Shown here: positions 23,588 through 37,386 of the stretch, one piece after another
Numbering within the stretch: the stretch's first letter is position 1
Layout: every line of letters begins with the position of its first letter
Assembly: GCA_911728455.2 (NCBI GenBank)
Contig: OU452227.1
Coordinates: 16,632,110 to 16,696,109, forward strand
Direction of reading: 5' to 3'
DNA from: Marthasterias glacialis
Taxonomy: Eukaryota > Echinodermata > Asteroidea > Forcipulatida > Asteriidae
Length of the DNA: 64,000 nt
The notes under the pieces: model-generated
What the model saw: the letters and a program-made list of their open reading frames with translations, nothing else
Told to the model about the DNA's origin: nothing
Database searches by the model: none
Program-made: the position numbers and the translations under genes

Positions 23588-26204
23588 TAAAATCGTCACT
23601 TCTGTGATAGAAAAGGGAATGTTTTAGTACACGTTAAAGGGTTGGATAAAGCCCGGACGCTTGTCGAGTTTTCTAATAAAGCTAGTCTTGCTCCTGTTGT
23701 CAAGTCACTGTGCGTCCATAGCTTGCCGCTACTTTTAGCTCCAAATTGCTGTCGACTCCTCTTTTCAGTTGTAGCTAGCACACGTTTTGTCTTTTTAATG
23801 ATTAATTTTTGTTTGAGATGTGCGCCCAGCATTAAAATCAACACCTGTATTTTCACAGACTTCTTTATCAATAAGAAAAGTAAATGATTGTTAAACTGAT
23901 AATTTTATGACTATGATGGGATGTGACTTGATTAACTATTATTATTCGTCAGAAATCTATAATAATCTTGTCTTGTTCAGTACAAGGTCAAAATTAACAG
24001 ATAACATGTTGTTGTGAACGAGACTATATAGGCCTATCTGAATGTACAGTATTTGTGACTTCTGGAAGGGGCAATGCATTGGTCTGGACCATGAAAAGAT
24101 GAGCCATGGCTAGCCTTCATGAATAAGCTAATACACCACTCATCGGTATAGGAATGTACACTTTGATAGTTACACATTCAGACTTCAAAATTGAGAGGTT
24201 TCTCGGTCAAGCGATCCCAAGCGATCGTCTTATTCACCTGCTCCACTCACTCTCCTCAGTTTTCTCCGTCTTGCAAACCATAGTCATTAACAATAATCCA
24301 ACAACTTCTAACACATTGGTTTATTTAGACAATACACATTGTTAGATATTGCTTCGGACACACACCTGAAAGTTTGCATAGTTTTGACAAAGGATTCACC
24401 TACTTTGATACTATAGTGGAGTGTGCAGGTCAGTGCCGGATTCACCAAAACGGTGGGGTCCAACACGATTAAATAAAACTAAATTATACCTATTTTGACA
24501 GACTTACTAAAACCGAGATTTTAAATTAATTCAACGTAAACGTCGTTGACATCCGCACACATTTCTACAGGCCACCTATACATGGGAATTCCGTTGTGTC
24601 AAGCAAATACTTTATAAAAGTTGACTCTGGTTTTAGTACAAGTATTTCCTCATAGTGACAACACGGTCGACTGTACGTTCCGGTAAGACGACAAATGAGA
24701 TAAATTACATCAGTATAAATCGTCTGAAGATTACAAAAAGGGGACTCATTTTGGAAACTGTAGTTTATCTGTCTTTACACGTTTTAATAGCGGGAATTGG
24801 TGCTCGCACTTGTTTTCAAAAAATGTGTATCAAAAGAAAAAACTTATACTTGAATTTTAACGTTCGTGTATAAAATATTGAAAAATTACTTTCACGGTGT
24901 TGGTCGTTGGTAACTTTGCCTGGTGTCCAGTTTTCCTATACCTGAACCAACAGGTTCGGCAAACCAATGCAATGTGTACAGCATAATATGTTTGTCTAAA
25001 AAAAATATCGTTTAATATACATTGCTTTGAAGTATACATTTTTTTTGCGTCATGGATGTATGCGGTGACATCAATTCCAATTCTGGTCTCGATCCCAATC
25101 ACAGTAAACTACAAGTAAATGGTTACATTCTTAAACATGACTGTTATTGCCTTTTACACATTTTGTTTAGAAATACACTTGATTGATTACACAGCAATTT
25201 AGATTATGATCACTTTTTGTATAATATAAAAGAGGCTGCGTCACGGGTGTGTAAACGTGGTGCACAAGTTTATAATTTGTCATTTTGATTGAGGTCTACA
25301 GTTATTTGCAGGTTTGTTTGGTGTTGATTTCTTGGGGTGTTTGTTTGTCTTGTTGTTGATTGTGTTTTAGGGATTCCAAGATTTATAAGTGAGATACTGG
25401 ATTCGTAAACACTCAATAGAGCGCATTTAGTCGGCGAGTCGAGTCCCATGTGCGTCACTTGTTGATTTTAATTTGCAATACTCGAAAGCTTGTCCGTACA
25501 ATGTGAGTTGTGTTTCAGCAAATTAAATATGTTATGATTCATTGCCATTGTGTTAGCAAGCCCCTGAGGTAGAGCCCTACGGGTATACCCTCTCTATGTC
25601 ATAGACTGCTATCAAATGCCCCCTTGTATTCAAAGCGTGACCGTTAACTCATGATGCACAAACCTGTCAGCTTCACTGTACGCGTATACATCATGAAACA
25701 TCAAGGGAATCAGTTTCAATTTTTCTGCCGAGCTGCAGAATATGCCATGAAAAGTACACAAACAACACATGTATACATGAATGGCGGTTAACCCTTTAGT
25801 TTTAGGTTCACATAGCAAGCGCCTAAGATAATCAAGACTGTTATTTAGTGCCTGAGTTTGTGCCTGAGCGTCATTGGATGGCAGTATATTTAATTTTTAC
25901 AATTTTTCTCAGAGAATAAGTTTTGGCTGAAGCGTTGTTTGCCTTCAGTTTTCGATTTTGGAAATGGAACCATTAGTTTCTATTTTAACTTAACGCAAAA
26001 TAATCAATAAACGGAGACAAGAAAAACATGTCCCAACTGACGTTTTGTTTTGTAATCAACGTGCATTTGACTCCCTTCACATGTTTTACCACGTCCATTA
26101 ATATTATTACAGCAGGTTTTATTATCTCGCTATAGTTGCAATGTTGTGCCTCATTTAAACATAGCTCGTTATGAAAAAGTAATCCTACATTTTAGTAAGA
26201 TGTC
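23588..26204. other. 2.6 kb unique DNA, no gene recognised
   Basis: Short frames on both strands lack recognisable domains. It contains one TAGGCCTA (24029-24036) and a TATA-like TATAATATAAAAGAGGC near 25220 without a clear initiator or donor. Confidence 0.5.
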
Positions 26205-26396
26205 CAGTGGTGTAACGAGAGTGGGCAGGAGCCCCCCCCCCCCCCTCGCTCAGAACCCTTGCCACCTCTCGACCCCAATGAGATCGAAAATAGGCACAAA
26301 TGAATGTTTTGATACATGAAATAGCCCCCAAATGTATGTCTTTGCCCCCTCTTGCCCGCCCCCCCCCCCTAATGAAAATGTTTGGTTACGCCACTG
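26205..26396. mobile_element. hAT-like MITE, 192 bp
   Basis: The ends CAGTGGTGTAAC and GGTTACGCCACTG are inverted repeats. The flanks AAGATGTC and AACATGCC match at 6 of 8 bases, consistent with an eroded 8-bp duplication. The interior (CAGAACCCTTGCC.., GAGATCGAAAA, long C runs) is shared with 44923-45130, so the two are copies of one family. No coding capacity. Confidence 0.8.
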
Positions 26397-28106
26397 AACA
26401 TGCCCTATGTAATACGTTACAAAAATTTGCAGCGAAGTTACAAACTACACTTCTTTTAAATAATAGTTTTGAATTAACTACCAATCATTGGTGGATTGTT
26501 TTGGTCAATACCTTAAATAAAATTTTATAACTTTCTCGATTTAAAATGTCCATCTAAATTTCCGGGTTAAATTTAACTTTATATAGGTAAATTATTGTTT
26601 AAATACAGGACCAATTAAGAACGTTTCTCTATTGATCTTTAATGTCCATAATTGTTAACTATGACCAGAAATGATATTGAAATGTTCAACACAAACTTTT
26701 TCAAAATGCAGCTTGGTGTTTACATAAAACTAATATTGAATGAAACCATGCAAAGTTTAGCTTAAACTCAATCGTGTAATGATTTATGTTTATTTCACAA
26801 CGATTGGTTCGATCTCTTTTATTCTGTTGCTTTTTTACACGAGGCTACAGAATAATGAGGCATTGGTGAATGTCTAGAGACACTTGGGCTCATCTGTAGC
26901 GATGTGTTCTGTTGCCATGTTTGTATTGAACTTTTGCCAAAAAGGAAATTAAAAGCATACGAGTATGGGGACTCTTTGGTTAAGGAGGGGCATGAGGGTT
27001 GGATTTGCCCGAAGTTTTACACTGATAAAAACACAAGTACCAATTTCTAATAAAAACGATTGTTGTCTTGTTTCCCCATGCTATGGCCGAATTTTTCTCA
27101 CTGGTTTACCCGAATTTGGAGGGCACAACTGGTTACTGTCCCCTCCCCCCCCCCTTCGCCGGCTCGTATACACGCCTTTGATTAAAAGCAATGTAAGACT
27201 TGTTTTTCGGTCAGTAAAAACGTAACGGGGCCATGCCGTCAATTTGAATATTATTTTTCCACTGTTTAGACCTATACAATACAAACTGTTACACTTTCTT
27301 TATGTCTCCTTGTGACAATGTTGTTCTTTTAAAAACGAAACAAAGGAGGGGCAGACCAAGTGCTTATTTACAAAATTTCTTTGAGTTGAAAAATTCTCTA
27401 AGCCTATAGCGAGATTATCCAGTACATCGTCTTCTGCTCCCATTATGTTCCCATGCATTACAGGATTTCTCCCCGATTGAACACCCAAATGTCAAGATCG
27501 TGGTAGGGAAGACTAATTTCAAGTTTTCGCTTAATTAACATCAATTTGGCGTGCTGTTGACGCAGAAGTTAAGTGTAGGTTGCCAAGAGACGTGTGTTCC
27601 TGTTAAATCTCTTAGTAATTCGTCAACATTAGTCCCATTGCATTGAATGCGTGGGTTGGAATCATGGACAAAATGTCCGGCTGTCAACACAGTACTAGGC
27701 CAATAGCAGTAGACCTCTATTAACGTGACGCATTCAGGGCCAACCTGGAGACGATTTGGTTTTACTAAAAGGGATTTATTGTTGAAATTGCTCGATCTGT
27801 CTCATCTCCCGGAAGGATACATTTGCCTAATTTAAGTGATGCTGTATACGGTAGTTTGAAGAAGTTTGGAAAGACGCCCAACTTTTGTTTGTTATTTCCC
27901 TTGAAGGCCCGATTGATCTGCACGTTTGGTGTGCTAATGGTAAGTTTTACCTTGCACAGTAATTTGAATTTTTATCAGCGATCACCATGCAGGGTAAATC
28001 TGTTTCAAATGCAAGTCAAAAAGACATGGAAATTGAGCTCTCAGACTAAGCGTTTCATGAAACTCAAACCACTACATACACGGATTACCGATCTATCAAA
28101 TTTAAA
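26397..28106. other. Unique DNA, no gene recognised
   Basis: No coding signal. GC-rich CCCCTCCCCCCCCCC near 27140 followed by GGCTCGTATACACGCC could be an eroded transposon end, but no partner end was found. Confidence 0.4.
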
Positions 28107-28450
28107 GCTGGTTCTTTCGAGTAGCTTCCACGACCTGACGTGATGACTGAGCCCAATAAGGGCTAAACTAACAACCGAAAGGCCTTCTCGTGTGAGTCAC
28201 GGGGTAGTGCAAATTGTCAAAGCTCAAAATTCACTCTCTATTCCTCACCCAGAAAGTTAACATTACTTTGTGAGTTCTTTTCATAAATAGGCACCCATTG
28301 ATTTTTTTTATAGAGTGCTTGCGACAACTTTACCTTTCTCAAAATGTAATTACAAAAGCTGTTAACTTTAATTATTTTTACGACAAATAGTTTATGCGAC
28401 ATCGTGATCCCATGTGTGCCTCCACTACCCTGCTTCACGGGTAAGGTAGT
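28107..28450. repeat. Dispersed repeat, copy 1 (pair with 30192)
   Basis: It begins with TTTCGAGTAGCTTCC and ends with TGCCTCCACTACCC, both shared with 30192-30510 in the same order and at similar spacing, while the middle is hard to align. The right end also has an 8-bp stem, CCACTACC..GGTAGTGG (28420-28450). It is probably an old non-autonomous element. Confidence 0.4.
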
Positions 28451-28584
28451 GGTGAATGATAGGTTGGTCTGAGCAACACCCTGAGCAACAGCCGCAGGCC
28501 CAACTCCAGTTAGCCACCAGAGTTACGTCATGAGCTGCCCGAACTAGCACTACATGGGGACGTCTGGGCAAACGCACCTATTAT

Positions 28585-29293
28585 CAGTGGCGTAAATTTG
28601 TTGTGAAAAGTCGGGGTGGTAATGGAAAAAAGGAATAATGCTGAAATTACGAACAAAGGGGGCATGGGGAAGGTAACATGTTCTACGTAGTTTGTTCAAA
28701 TAATTACAGAAAATATTTGGCTTTTCTGCTTAGTTACAGTGTACATTCACTATAAGCATTGTCAAGTAACATACCAACCTCAAGAAAGTATGCAGTATGG
28801 CCTAAAGTTTAATGTAATTCCGACTAAACAGACCAGTCTTGTCACACTGTTCGCCATATGAAAAAGCAAATACACCTCCTTTGTGCAAAACAAAAATGCT
28901 AGACATAGCCTGGAAGGTGACATTCAGTACACTCATTTACAACTAGTGTAATTTTAATTGGAGCAGCGCTAGTACTGCACGGGCGAATCCATCCCTCCAA
29001 AAACGATATTTATTTTCAGCAAAGTGGTGGGTGTAGTTAAGTTCCGTAACGTTCGTTTAAATGACCATCTACGCACTGTTTGCACGCACGGGTGGGCGTG
29101 TGCGGGCGTGGGAGTTGTCTTGATAGGAATATGTAGAAATGTTTTATTAATTTACTAAGCTATATCGGGTGCTTTTTCAGTGAAAACCACACGTTTTTTA
29201 AGGACCAAAAACTGGGGGGATGATCCTATGGACCATCCCCCTGGACAAAAAGTGGGGGATATATTCCCCCACCCCTTGGTATTTACCCCCATG
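28585..29293. mobile_element. hAT-like element, 709 bp, perfect 8-bp target duplication
   Basis: CCTATTAT occurs immediately before (28577-28584) and after (29294-29301) the element. The ends CAGTGGCGTAAAT and, from the right, CATGGGGGTAAAT match at 10 of 13 positions. The 8-bp duplication and CAG-type terminus fit hAT. No transposase was seen. Inside, near 29210-29290, is a GGGGGGATGATCC / GGACCATCCCCC self-complementary stretch. Confidence 0.8.
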
Positions 29294-29301
29294 CCTATTA
29301 T

Positions 29302-30191
29302 AATCACTAGCTATTAGATTTATCATCACTGTTGAATGTCATTGCGGAAAAGACATCACAATCTATCTTCCTATGTCAGAAATATAAACATTTATATTCA
29401 GGTTACTTCAAACAAGCTATACAAAATCATCAACCTCGAAATATACTGAGTTCAAGTCAAGCTTATGCACACACTGTTTCAGTGATATCGATACTGTAGC
29501 AGTCATTGTCTTGTTCAATGTTAAAATGTGGTTCTACGTAGAAATTCTTGCGTCTAGCTGGCTTATGAGCTTGACAAACTCACAACTGAAGAAAAAGAGG
29601 GCGTACTCACTAAATTGTATTACATTAGTGGAAAAAAATGACGTTTTTTTAAACGGAAAAACGGATGCGCAGTACCTGGATGTGCTAGAATTTTGAACTA
29701 TAGGATAACCGGTACGCTATTTCACCATTCCCCCCCCCGAACAATTATGTGGAAAAGTCTGAGTTCTTATCGCCAAATTATTTCTGTGTGTAAAACAACT
29801 CCAGACTAACTTGCATACTTTCTAATATACTGCTCAAGCATCGTTCTACAAAACTGGCTGATCGGTGTGGTAAATCCTATTTAATAACGGTATTCATTGA
29901 AACGTACACACGATCAAAAGATTACTTGATGGCATCTCAATTGAGATGGGCTCATAATTTTGTTATTTATGACCATTAACAACTAAGGGGATGTGACAGC
30001 AAATTTTGCAACTGTGCTTCAATAAGCTTAAGTCTATTAGTATCAGGCGATGTTACAATAGTTTTTAGGACAATAAGAAGACTCATTGTATTGCGACCAT
30101 CTTTGGACATTTGTCTGCCATTTTATGAGTGGACAGTATCGAGGTATATCCTTGTACCGGTCAAGTTAAACTGCGTTTATTCTAAATCTTA
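29302..30191. other. Unique AT-rich DNA, no gene recognised
   Basis: No supported frames. A run of eight C lies near 29731. Confidence 0.5.
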
Positions 30192-30510
30192 GAATGGTGC
30201 GTTCGAGTAGCTTCTCCCACATTACCCCGGTAAGTCACACGAGTCGTGTTAGTCGTGTGGGACAGCGGAAATGCCGAAGGTCAGTGTTCACCAGTTATAA
30301 AAAATATTAGCAAAAAATTAATACTGTCTACCAGGGAAGTTTTCCATAATTAGGTGGCCATTACTTTTGTTTAGAAAATGAGTGACTATCGTAGCGTAGT
30401 ATAATTTTTCAAAGCTGTTTAGTAAATATACGATAAATATTTTAACGTCACTCTACGTCACCATCTCAGTGACGTCATTACCCAGGTCTGCCTCCACTAC
30501 CCCAGTACAC
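30192..30510. repeat. Dispersed repeat, copy 2
   Basis: It shares the left motif TTCGAGTAGCTTC and the right motif TGCCTCCACTACCC with 28107-28450. Near the left is a small dyad, CACACGA..TCGTGTG (about 30237-30260), and near the right a TGACGTCA site (about 30471). Confidence 0.4.
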
Positions 30511-32950
30511 AAGCAGGATAGCACTAGCATGACCCAGGAGACAGCACTTGAAAGCACCCTTTTAGTTCGACGGACATAAATGCATTGTTTATGTGTGAAC
30601 CTCACGTGTTTACCTTTGGCCTTCATGCACCTCTGTGTCGACCCTAGACAATCAGCGCATTCAGTGGCCAACCATGAATACAATTATTTTTTACTAATTG
30701 AAAAATGAGGAGGAAAGTAATCACTCCATGTAACAAATTGGAGTTTATTAATACATTTGATGCCAAATTATGTTTCGTACTTTTAGGGGATATGATATAG
30801 CAAAGTTTGCAAGGTGCTTTAATAAGATTAAGTCTATAAAACTAACAATGTTGTATCATAGTGATGAGTAGAGGAGCTATTACAACAATTTAAAAAAAAT
30901 GTGCCATTATTGTCAGATCGAATGGGTAAAACTAATAATATCATACACATTTCTAACAATGTGGGACAAGAAATGGTCAACAACATTGTGCAATACTTCA
31001 AATTGCAAATATCCACGTTAACAACACTGGGGGAAAACATTATTCAGGTGAAGCCATTAAAGATAAATGATTGCCATGGAAACCGTGAATGTTTGTAACA
31101 CCGTCGGCAATTTTTTTTCGTTCATGATTTATAATACAAAATGTCAATGTAAAACTGTTTTATTTATGAAGGAAAATTTGATCAACGTTACATTTGTAAG
31201 GATGGTCAGTGACCAGATGGCTTTACAAACTGTATTATTTATTACCATACGATGTCAACTACTCAAAGGCACTATGTATGCTATTTATGTATTTATAACA
31301 TTTCTCTACCCAGGGTATTCACAAACAATTGCAACTGGTTTTTCTTTGGGTCCCTGCATTCATTACTACATATCAGTTTAATACTATACTTCATTCAAAA
31401 TTTAGTGCGTACATGGTAAATTCACTTCGAAAACAATAACAACATCGGCCCTATGACACCATGACACTTGAGCAATGCGTCGCCCAGCAACAGTGGCGTG
31501 TGTTCGCCCTACCCTTAAGGGACACTGCCGCCGGATGAAACACTCCTTGAACGTTTTTTAATCACAAGAACAATTAATCAAATAATTATACGTAAGATGA
31601 AAACGAACACAAATAATGAATGCTATGTTATGTATTTCTATACAGACAGCAGTATCTGAGATGCGAGGGCGAAAACCCCGCCAAGAACCTCATGGGGAAA
31701 AACCCACAAATTCCAGTCCGGCTCCAATTTTTATAGCAACCAAGTTTGTTAACTCAGTAAGCTTACATAATTACCGTAACCATCTTCTTCCCCCTTTAAA
31801 CGTGCTGATTTTATAAAATAACAACAAAGTTCTAAAACTGTTTATGGTTGACCGACAGATTGTAAAAGTTTATTCGGAACTTTGATGATCAAACATTTTC
31901 AGCATCTCCTCTTCACCCCCACTAAAGGGTAACTCTTTGTGGGTGGATCTGCGGTTGGCTTGTCTGTGGGACGTAAATTTGTGTCATCTCCACCTGTTTG
32001 CAAATCATATAATCCTATCACTTTTTGACACGGCTTTACGCCTCTGGGCCATGCTGCAATTCATACATGCCACTGCACAGACTTGGGGGATGGGTAGTTC
32101 AGGTGGGCTATACACACAGCGTTGGACTGGGTCATAAAGCTATATCAACTAAACAACTTCAAAATTACAGCAGTGTTTCGATAGACTACTATAGCGGGTA
32201 TGAAATAATGAACATTTTGAACAGACCCCTAAGAAATGTTACATCAACATTTAGCCTTCATTAAACAAAACTATAATGATACAAATTTGAAAGGAAGACA
32301 TACATTAATTTGAATTGGTCTACACTGAGTTTTAATTAGCAACGTACAGTGTAATTGTATACGTATAGCGTTATTGTAGTTCTTTTAAATTTAGCCATGC
32401 AAGTGGTAATTTTGGTTTGTGCTTTCCGTACAATGTTTAGACATGTGTGTAATTAAGTAAAATAACGAATTTGGATTCTATTTGGAGTTCAGGTAAATTC
32501 ACTGACTAACGGTACACACTAGCCAAATGCAATCCTTCTGACTGACACAATCAGTTTGTAATTATATCAGTCACAAGGATTGCTGTCAAATGTATCAATG
32601 TTTTAAGGAATCTCGTATCATAATTTATTCACAAAAGTATGACGATCCTCGCAATAGTTTTCAAACTAACAGGTATGGTCCATTAAAAAAAAGTTTAGAG
32701 CATCTTATCATCATGTACGGGTGCTTTTAATGAATGTGCCTTGTAAAACCTGTATATTGAGAGTGCTTGCTCGCTTCCCTGGTCATGAACCACAAACAAT
32801 TGGGTTAACCTCTGCTCTTCTGTCATAGTTTTGTGGAACTCCCTGTCCTTGTATACGGGACCAAAGGCTTAACATACCTTCCTTAAAAAAAACCCAATAT
32901 AATAAAATGCTTCCCGAAGGGCACGAGCTTTGTGACCAGCCTGGCTGGCA
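30511..32950. other. 2.4 kb unique DNA, no gene recognised
   Basis: Frames of 60-100 codons occur (for example 31067-31381) without recognisable motifs. No RNA gene was recognised. Confidence 0.5.
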
Positions 32951-32952
32951 TA

Positions 32953-33099
32953 GACCCAGGTATTGATGACGTCACGGTTTGTTGACAAGTGTGCTTTCTT
33001 AATGGTTCAGGTCTGGACGCGCGCAGTCTGGACTAGGGACTATCCCATAGAAAAGAGCACGTGACTATAACAAACCGTGACGTCAGCAGTACTTGGGTC
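32953..33099. mobile_element. TA-flanked MITE, 147 bp
   Basis: The terminal inverted repeat GACCCAGGTATTGATGACGT (from 32953) matches the right end in reverse (GACCCAAGTACTGCTGACGT, inward from 33099), and pairing continues through CACGGTTTG. TA lies directly outside each end (32951-32952 and 33100-33101). A TA target suggests the Tc1/mariner group or another TA-using superfamily. The repeats carry the TGACGTCA half-site region. Confidence 0.75.
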
Positions 33100-33605
33100 T
33101 AAGTTCGGACCCACACTCTGGGGCGCATTTTGACGACACCCACCGGTAACATGTTTGAGCTTTGGTCATTGGTTAAGTATTTTCATTCGCGGTGACGCAG
33201 CTGTTCTGACCCAATAGAAACCGAGTTGTTGGCTCGGTACGCTTGCATGGTTTCAATATGGCGGATTCTACAAACTTACGAAAAATGACAACGAAATTCT
33301 TACAAAAATGAACAACCTTGAAGCATACCAATCTAATAATTTTGATAAAATTTTAAAGACTAGGTTCCATTACTGTAAAATAAAATGAAGACTGAAACTT
33401 TTTTGAGAATAATTCTCAAGAGATGTACCAACATCATGAACTGTTTCTGGTTACCGACTCGTTTTCATGAGAACTCGGAAATTGTTTCGGTCCGTGAAGT
33501 TTACGTCAAAAACTTGTTTCTGGTCAGGTCATCAAAACATGCCCCTGATAACTACTGAACCTGGATAATAAGACTGCTGTGCCACCACGCTCCCACAATG
33601 GCTAA

Positions 33606-33705
33606 CCAATACCGGTATAAATAGCTAGATGGAATAATTACATCAGTGTACTCAGTGCTTTCCTGAGTCCTGAACTATACAGTGCTTATCACACATCGGT
33701 AGGGT
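33606..33705 (+). promoter_or_regulatory. Candidate CCAAT/TATA promoter and first exon
   Basis: CCAAT (33606-33610), TATAAATAG (33616-33624) and an initiator-like TCAGTG (33643-33648) lie at textbook spacing, the initiator A being 29 bp after the TATA start. A donor AGG/GTAAAAT has its GT at 33704-33705, which would make a first exon of about 59 bp. The exon would contain the 22-bp block shared exactly with 3377-3398. No coding exon was recognised downstream. Confidence 0.3.
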
Positions 33706-33709
33706 AAAA

Positions 33710-34869
33710 TATTTCTTTTAAAGATATCAACTTGTTTTGCAAATTTCGAGAGATAAAAATATTAGTAGATAAACGCATCTTTCTGTCCCACCCGATGACG
33801 TACATCATCGTAAACTAAAGGAAACACATTCTATTAAGAAAACGTGTGAGTTAATTTTGAACTATTCTGAATAATAACTAATGTGTGCTATAGTTGTGCA
33901 TGAGAAATATTTGTGAGGGAAATGACACTGTCTCCAAGTATTTTGCGGTTTTTTTTATACATTATTTTATTTGTTATCAAGCATGAGGTAGCCTATGTTA
34001 AATTTCGAGTTTTTTTTTTACAAACCTGCTCATTTGCGCTGTCATCTGGAATTACATCCAAAATCTTCCTCTACGTCTTACAACTTTAATTTGTGTTTTC
34101 TTCCTCAAAGTTAGAAAGAGAACGCATGTGTAAGGGTGCTCATTTGTGATGTCAAATTGGTAGGGAAACAGCATTGTTACCGTCATACAGGTGTTTGTGG
34201 GTGCTACGGGCAATGTAAAACGCGGTTATTGAAGTAAATAGTTTTAGAAAGAAAAAGAAGACAAATCTTGAGTGACCCAATTCACACTTGCAGGTTTGGG
34301 ATCATCTTCCCAGGGCCCAGAAGCAACCCTCAATCTTTTCATGAGCTCTTGTTTTGGTGGAGGTTACAGGTAAGCCTAAGCGGCGTTTGGCTTAGTCCGT
34401 AAGGTTAATCAAGTCACAAAGAGCATCTGTGGCAGGTGATGCGGAAGTCAAGATAATGGTGAGATCAAACATCTAACTTATGGATATTCCGTATTTGTTA
34501 CGTCTAAATATCTTAGTTTTAAGACCAAGCCGGACAATGACCGTCCCCAATCTGTAGCTTTAGACCTATATGTAACAACAGGTGTATTGTGATAGGAACA
34601 GGTGCTTAATAAACCACGTACTCATGAAAACACTCCAAGTACAATTGAGTAGACGACATGACAGAGAATAATCTAGGGAAATAAGTTGGTCCTTTGGGCA
34701 ACTGTGAGCAGATAAACACGACCATTGTCATGTGTGCAGAAAAACCCATGAGTGTGCAATAACAGTTTCACACTTCAAGTGTATTTTATTAAGCTCTATT
34801 TCAAACCAAGCATATAGGCCCCTCAGAACGCCCTACATACATCATTTATCCCTGTTCATCAGGCCCTAA
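33710..34869. other. Unique AT-rich DNA, no gene recognised
   Basis: No domain, RNA gene or mobile-element end was recognised. Confidence 0.5.
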
Positions 34870-35010
34870 GCATTTACTTAAACCATCTCAACTCCTTTGG
34901 AGTATACAGCACCGGCAACCAAATGGGCGCACACAGGTTGCCAATCATTCTACTGTTATGCTTGTTGCAGGTCCCATTTACTCCTTGGTGATGAGAACCA
35001 TCTATAGGTG
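34870..35010 (-). mobile_element. SINE-related 3' fragment
   Basis: On the minus strand this ends in a motif close to that of the SINE at 1975-2175 (CAAAGGAGTTGAGATGGTTTAAG against CCAAGGAACTGAGATGGTTTAAG, compared over 18-20 bases). No convincing polymerase III boxes were seen, so it may be a 5'-truncated or more diverged copy. Confidence 0.45.
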
Positions 35011-37386
35011 GAGTCATGTCCAGATCCGGGTCTAGCCGCCAGAACTTGAGTTCACGACACATCACAAACCATACACAAAATATCATAAACCGAAAGAATA
35101 CTGGTCTGAAACACAGGAACATTGTTTTCAACGACCATGTGACCAAACTTAAACTGAAAATATACTGGTTAACTATTAATGACTCAGGTCATCGCATTAT
35201 CGGACCATGTTGAAGAAAAAGATCGATCCCCAACATCAAACCATTTACCAGGGATCCTTTCACATGTAGAATGCTATCATTACCTAGCAGGCATTTAGTA
35301 CCCAGCAGAACTCTTCATTTGTGTTTTATAGACATCCTTACCTGCAATTATTATTTCAATTTCATTTTGGCAAGTCCCAACATGCTACGATGAGGTAAAT
35401 GACATCAGGTTACTGTTTATGTTTGGGAGAATATCTCATATTTTTATTAAGTCGAAACTGTGTGATTGTTTTACGTCTTCATTGATTTGTCTTTGCAAAG
35501 TGACGTCAGATATCCCTATTGGCAAAACCAATTAGGCATCACATTATGATTCCCACACTGAGCGACTGTTTTATGAAATTATAAAATTACTAAAATCCTT
35601 CCAGGCCGATACCTGATACTGATTGTCTTGTTTTAACTTGGTATCAAGTGATGATTACAATACATCTCCTCTATACATCGACATCTTTACTAGCTTCATG
35701 TACCCTTGAGTTATTTTGTTGCGACTCAAGTGGACGTAGGCCTATTTCCTGGTTAACATTGTACAACGTGAATAAGGTAGTATAACATGTATAACATAAT
35801 TATTTCATACACCAATGAAAGTTGATCGATACGGATTTGTAATATACTATATCAAGATCGACAGCGACTAATGATGACTTTTAGTGTTTGTGGTCAGACT
35901 GTGCTAAATAAATGTATGGTCGTCATTTATAATAATGCATGCACCTGATGGAAACGGTGTTAAGCCATCTCCAATTATTGGTCTCATTAAAATAAATCTC
36001 TAAAAATTAAAACAACTTAACGGAAAACAGGATAAACAATTTCCAAAGAAATTTTTAAGCAAAATGAAATTAATCGTCAGTAATTCTCTCCATATTTAAG
36101 AAAACTGAACTTTGGTTGATCCACCCACTCTCACCCACGCTTGAAATCTTTGTAGGCAATGTTAGAGATGGTTATTTACCTTTAAGCTGTAATAAAACAT
36201 GCCTCAGGCAGTCTCACTGAAGGTTAATATCATTTGAAGAAATGAAAGGTTATATAGCAAAGCAATGAGAGTACACTTGTCGTACAAATACACACAATGA
36301 AATATAATATTCAATATGATATATTTAAAATTATTGAGTGGGTAAAAATAAAAGTGTGATTGAAATAATTGTTGATTATACAGACCTACGCTTACCTTAA
36401 ATATCACGTCTACGGGGTATAGATTTAAGTGTTTTTTACTGAACATCAACGAATACCATACAGAAATCAATAGCATTTAAATGAATTCACGTCGTCATAC
36501 AATAATTTATGATGTAGGGAGTCGCAAGTATTTTGACATATGGACAAAATCATATTTTTATTTCAACAAAGTGTCGTATGAGCTCGATACGAAGCTTGGA
36601 AAATTGTTGTTTGTGTTGTTTTGCAGTGACCTTTATACGTTGACCTTTACATTTTGGGAACGGCCTACAGTCCGCATAATCGACGCATTGGCAAGGTGTG
36701 TCTGAGAATAATATTACGTCGAAGTGAAAATAGACTAAGGTGTAATTATCTTTCCATCACTTGGACTGACCATAATCTTCTCAAATGTTTTGACATGTTG
36801 TCAGTTGTCTACTTCATAATTATAGGCCTAACGCTTACCTGTGCATGCAAAACATGTTTTGCTAAACTATTTTGCGAGCCTTGTTCCGGTGAGTGTATTC
36901 GCTCTCGCTCAATTCATAGGTAGGTGTGGGTGATGGATTATTAAGAATTTTCACTCTCCTCGTCATTACAAATAATTCACGTTGCTGCAAACTGAAAGGG
37001 CAGAAAATCCTTCTTTTTCCTAGATCCGCCCACGGTTCCTACAAGATACTCATTTTTTCATAAGCGCGGAACGATGTTTATGAGAGTTTGTCCTGCTCAT
37101 GGATTACAATGTAGCCTACAGTACTGGTAGTTTCTGAAAATGTGGCGAGTCATGGAGGGAAGTTCTGCACACCAATAGCAAAAATCGAAACTTACTTCCT
37201 TTTCGTCCTAGGCTGCTTTGAACTATACCGTAAGTACTGCGGTGACCATAGCTTGATACAGTATTCGCAACGCTTCAAGACTAGCAAGTCGTCAAACTAA
37301 AAATTACATCAGCAGCAGCCTTGAAATGATATCATTTACGTCGTCACGTTGTGTATTATTTATCCCCCAGAGATAGCATGGCCCTC
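35011..37386. other. 2.4 kb unique DNA, no gene recognised
   Basis: AT-rich, with two TAGGCCTA octamers (35737-35744, 36823-36830). Frames of 70-90 codons around 36200-36920 have no recognisable motif. Confidence 0.5.

Noticed and set aside
26960-27190. Possible eroded transposon end with a long C run
   Set aside because: Only one candidate end, too diverged from CAGTGGCGTA to assign.
31486-31545. Possible further hAT or TTAA element end (CAGTGGCGTGTG; TTAAGGGACACTG)
   Set aside because: No partner end or target duplication was found nearby.
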